Of a DNA stretch of 7,061 nt, positions 5,009-7,061 are shown one piece after another. Each line of letters begins with the position of its first letter. Position 1 is the stretch's first letter. This DNA comes from an uncultured Pirellula sp. (GTDB lineage: Bacteria; Planctomycetota; Planctomycetia; Pirellulales; Pirellulaceae). The DNA is taken from contig CAITIF010000203.1 of assembly GCA_903892365.1 (NCBI GenBank), positions 1-7,061 of the forward strand. The letters run 5' to 3'. Below the pieces are notes generated by a model that saw nothing but the letters and a program-made list of their open reading frames with translations, was not told where the DNA came from and made no database searches. The position numbers and the translations under genes were made by a program.

Positions 5009-6763
5009 CTAACCCATAACTTCTTTTAATACTTTGGCGATGGCAATATGCTCCTGCTCTGTCTTCTTGGCGGTCCGGTAAACTTCGTCCATGGTGGTGA
5101 TGCCCTGGACGACCTTACGCAAACCGTCGCAGTAAAGTGTTGTCATGCCAGCATTTATAGCTTCTGTGCGAAGCTCTGCAGAGGATTTGCCAGCGAACAT
5201 TTTCTCGCGAAGACGACCGTTAACGATCATCAATTCGTAGATCCCGATCCGGCCGCGGTACCCCTTCTTTTGGCAGTATGGACAGCCCTTACCTTTAGAG
5301 AACTTGGAAAACGGGACGATGTCCAGCGGTAGGCCGGCGTCTTCCATCACCGAGTCCATCATCGTGATTGGGACCTTGCAACGCGTGCAAATTTTTCGCA
5401 CCAGTCGCTGAGCCAGAACCGCGATCACGCTACTTGCCACCATGTATCCAGGAACACCCATGTCGGTCATACGCGTCACAGCACTGGGCGCATCGTTCGT
5501 ATGTAGCGTGCTAAATACCAAGTGTCCAGTTAAACTGGCTTGGATACCCATCTGGGCTGTTTCGGTATCTCGCATCTCACCCACCAGGATGATGTTGGGT
5601 GCTTGACGCAACATGGCTCGAATAATCCGGGCAAAGTCCAGGCCGATGTTATGCCGAACTTCCACCTGGTTCACGCCTGGCAGGTAGTATTCCACCGGGT
5701 CTTCGGCGGTGATGATTTTTCGGTCCGGCCGATTCAACGCATTCAAGGCGGCGTACAAAGTGGTTGTCTTTCCGGAACCGGTTGGGCCCGTCACCAAAAA
5801 GATACCATTAGGCCGCTTAATAAGGCCAGTGAACAATTTAAAGTCGCGGTCGGCTAACCCCAGCTGCTTGACCCCCACCTTGATATTATCTTTGTCCAGA
5901 AGTCGCATAACGCAAGACTGGCCGTGGTTGGTCGGGATCATGCTGACCCGCAGATCCAATTCCTTTTCGCCGACGGTAATTTTGATTCGACCGTCTTGAG
6001 GACGACGGCGTTCGGCGATGTCCATTTTGGCCAAAATCTTGATCCGGGACAAAAGGGCCCCCAGCAACCGTCGCGGCGGGCTGTCTCGCTCGACCAAAAC
6101 GCCGTCAATTCGATAACGGATTCGAACTCGTTCCTCGAACGGCTCGACGTGAATATCGGAGGCTCGCAACTGGACGGCTTCGGCGATCATGTACTGAACG
6201 AGCCGGACAACAGGGGCGGATTCATCCCCCTCTCCCTCCTCCTCACGCATTTTGTCTTCTTCCGTTTCGGTGAAGTCAATTTGCGTGTCGGTGAACTCCT
6301 GAAGCATGGAGTCAGCGGACTCCCCTTCTACCTGACCATAATATTTATTAATAGCCTCTTGGATATGCTCTGGTGGAGCCAGAGCGGTTTCGACTTTGCG
6401 ATTGAGAATGAACCGCAGCTTTTCAATGGTTTCGATATCAAACGGGTCAGAAACCAGGACCTTGATGGTTTCTTCTTCGTCCGAGATAGGAATGATTTTG
6501 TTTTCGCGAGCAACGGATTCTGGAACTAGCTGGATCACATGATCAGGAATTCGAATAGTAGACAGGTCAACGTATTCGAACTTATAGAACTCCGCTAAAG
6601 CCTGGGTGATTTCTTCACCAGAGGCATATCCGAGCGAGACCAGGCACTGCCCGACAGATTTATCATCTTTGCGTGAGACACTGTTGGCCTCCGACAGTTG
6701 CTCCAAGGAGATAACCCCCCGAGTGAGGAGCAGGTCGGTAAAATCGCGCATGGGCTGGTCCAT
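5009..6763 (-). CDS. pilB: PilB/GspE-family extension ATPase, first copy, with acidic linker
   Basis: This 584-residue protein opens the cluster. An MshEN/GspE-N type domain covers about 6-143, but both 24-residue motifs are degenerate: the motif at 7-30 lacks Arg, first Gly and Gln, and the one at 36-59 lacks Arg and Gln. An acidic linker at 145-182 has 16 Asp/Glu in 38 residues. N2 carries RASDIHVEPFE at 200-210. The catalytic core has Walker A GPTGSGKT at 326-333, an Asp box with E354/D355, a Walker B region LRQAPNIILVGEMRD with catalytic Glu396 present but Ala-Pro-Asn where the relatives have Asp-Pro-Asp, and a His box TGHLVFSTLHTNDA at 412-425. The zinc tetracysteine is C459, C462, C494, C497, so it is PilB/GspE-like and not PilT. 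By family it is a cytoplasmic hexameric ATPase driving pilin or pseudopilin polymerisation. The start has GGAGG 6 bases upstream, favouring this ATG over Met5. The name gspE is equally possible. Confidence 0.93.
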   Translation of the reverse strand: MDQPMRDFTDLLLTRGVISLEQLSEANSVSRKDDKSVGQCLVSLGYASGEEITQALAEFYKFEYVDLSTIRIPDHVIQLVPESVARENKIIPISDEEETIKVLVSDPFDIETIEKLRFILNRKVETALAPPEHIQEAINKYYGQVEGESADSMLQEFTDTQIDFTETEEDKMREEEGEGDESAPVVRLVQYMIAEAVQLRASDIHVEPFEERVRIRYRIDGVLVERDSPPRRLLGALLSRIKILAKMDIAERRRPQDGRIKITVGEKELDLRVSMIPTNHGQSCVMRLLDKDNIKVGVKQLGLADRDFKLFTGLIKRPNGIFLVTGPTGSGKTTTLYAALNALNRPDRKIITAEDPVEYYLPGVNQVEVRHNIGLDFARIIRAMLRQAPNIILVGEMRDTETAQMGIQASLTGHLVFSTLHTNDAPSAVTRMTDMGVPGYMVASSVIAVLAQRLVRKICTRCKVPITMMDSVMEDAGLPLDIVPFSKFSKGKGCPYCQKKGYRGRIGIYELMIVNGRLREKMFAGKSSAELRTEAINAGMTTLYCDGLRKVVQGITTMDEVYRTAKKTEQEHIAIAKVLKEVMG

Positions 6764-6806
6764 AGAAAGCCTCCAGCAAGAGCATGAGAAGACGAGTGTA
6801 GGGAGT

Positions 6807-6839
6807 GGTTTCGGCCGGAGCCGTAGCTCCAGCCGAACC
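6807..6839 (-). promoter_or_regulatory. Leader RNA hairpin with UACG tetraloop upstream of pilB
   Basis: In minus-strand RNA, 6837-6826 pairs with 6821-6810 as 12 continuous base pairs (UUCGGCUGGAGC with GCUCCGGCCGAA, one U-G wobble), closed by a C(UACG)G tetraloop. GG at 6839-6838 can add two pairs with CC at 6808-6807 across one bulged A. In plus-strand RNA the wobble becomes a C-A mismatch, and the loop becomes CGUA closed by C-G, so the structure favours transcription towards pilB. There is no U-run after it, so it is not an intrinsic terminator. The hairpin ends 43 bases before the pilB start. It may stabilise the mRNA 5' end. Confidence 0.65.
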
Positions 6840-6842
6840 TCA

Positions 6843-6872
6843 AGTATATCGCAACCTGACTTGGTAGAACAA
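6843..6872 (-). promoter_or_regulatory. Candidate sigma70-type promoter, proximal, for pilB
   Basis: The minus strand reads TTGTTC (6872-6867), 18 bases, then TATACT (6848-6843). The -10 has five of six consensus bases and the -35 three of six. Initiation about 7 bases downstream, near 6838-6836, would put the UACG hairpin at the very 5' end of the transcript. Confidence 0.4.
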
Positions 6873-6963
6873 ACACGTTTCCCGAACTTTAGCCCCCTTT
6901 TTTCATCGGAGTGGTCTGCTGCGACTGTCGCGTTGGAAAAATCAGAGCCAAAGGGCGTCAGGG

Positions 6964-6992
6964 AGTAAACTTCGCTTGCGCCAGTTTGTCAA
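6964..6992 (-). promoter_or_regulatory. Candidate sigma70-type promoter, distal, for pilB
   Basis: The minus strand reads a perfect TTGACA (6992-6987), a 17-base spacer, then TTTACT (6969-6964), which has four of six -10 consensus bases. Start of transcription near 6957 would give a leader of about 190 bases containing the UACG hairpin. It is the strongest -35 in the intergenic regions. Confidence 0.45.
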
Positions 6993-7061
6993 CGACAGGA
7001 AACTTGTAATCCTCCTCGAAGCTGTGATAAACTCGAGGTGCTCAGGAAACTAAGCAAGTAC

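Larger units (their letters stand above)
6764..7061. other. Leader and upstream region of the first pilB (298 bases to window edge)
   Basis: I find no gene here on either strand. In the direction of pilB it holds a small inverted pair (CCTCGA/TCGAGG, 7014-7038), a candidate promoter (6992-6964), a second candidate promoter (6872-6843), a strong leader hairpin (6838-6807) and the GGAGG ribosome binding site. Any gene upstream of pilB must lie beyond the right edge. Confidence 0.6.

Noticed and set aside
4753..5019. An 88-codon frame on the plus strand in the pilB-pilT spacer
   Set aside because: It starts with GTG, has a low-complexity basic composition, no clear ribosome binding site, and its end overlaps the pilB stop; it is probably chance.
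5924..6529. A 201-codon open frame on the plus strand opposite the first pilB
   Set aside because: It overlaps the conserved N-domain and N2 region of PilB on the other strand and has no supporting features.
6606..6968. A 120-codon frame on the plus strand across the pilB start and leader
   Set aside because: Half of it is antisense to pilB and the rest crosses the leader hairpin and promoter candidates; the Ser/Arg-rich product looks like noise.
7014..7038. Inverted pair CCTCGA/TCGAGG near the right edge, as a terminator of an upstream gene
   Set aside because: The stem is only 6 bp with a 13-base loop and no T-run on either strand; too weak to call.

Overview
The window carries a type IV pilus / type II secretion-like assembly cluster, with every recognisable gene on the minus strand. 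In transcription order (right to left) these are a PilB/GspE-family extension ATPase (6763-5009), a PilT-family retraction ATPase (4650-3535), a second, divergent PilB/GspE-family ATPase (3495-1780), a PilC/GspF-family inner-membrane platform protein (1620-142), and the first 24 codons of a prepilin-like gene (73-1) that runs off the left edge. That last fragment ends in a class III prepilin signal (Arg-Ser-Gly before Phe-Thr-Leu-Val). It shows that the platform gene is followed by one of the filament subunits.

No rRNA or other phylogenetic marker is present, so the organism is inferred. Moderate GC, a split set of T4P genes without pilMNOPQ nearby, and the wording of the proteins (notably a PilC with an extra hydrophobic insert) fit a planctomycete of the Rhodopirellula/Pirellulaceae type. 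This is a judgement from familiarity, not a search result.

Layout: 1-73 partial prepilin; 74-141 short spacer with a strong ribosome binding site; 142-1620 pilC; 1621-1779 spacer with GGTGTAA heptamer repeats folded into a 24-bp imperfect inverted repeat; 1780-3495 second pilB-like gene; 3496-3534 short spacer; 3535-4650 pilT; 4651-5008 spacer with a possible terminator followed by a possible pilT promoter; 5009-6763 first pilB-like gene; 6764-7061 its leader, with two candidate sigma70-type promoters and a 12-bp stem capped by a UACG tetraloop.

How the parts would work together, from known families: cytoplasmic hexameric PilB/GspE ATPases turn the PilC platform to insert pilin subunits from the membrane into the filament, and PilT reverses this. 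Having two extension ATPases, one retraction ATPase and a single PilC is the notable arrangement. The two PilB copies differ in their N-terminal MshEN-type motifs and in the residues before Walker B, so they may be regulated or used differently. The genes encode known families and I see no wholly new system. The most interesting details are the PilC insertion, the PilB divergence, the heptamer inverted repeat and the structured pilB leader.
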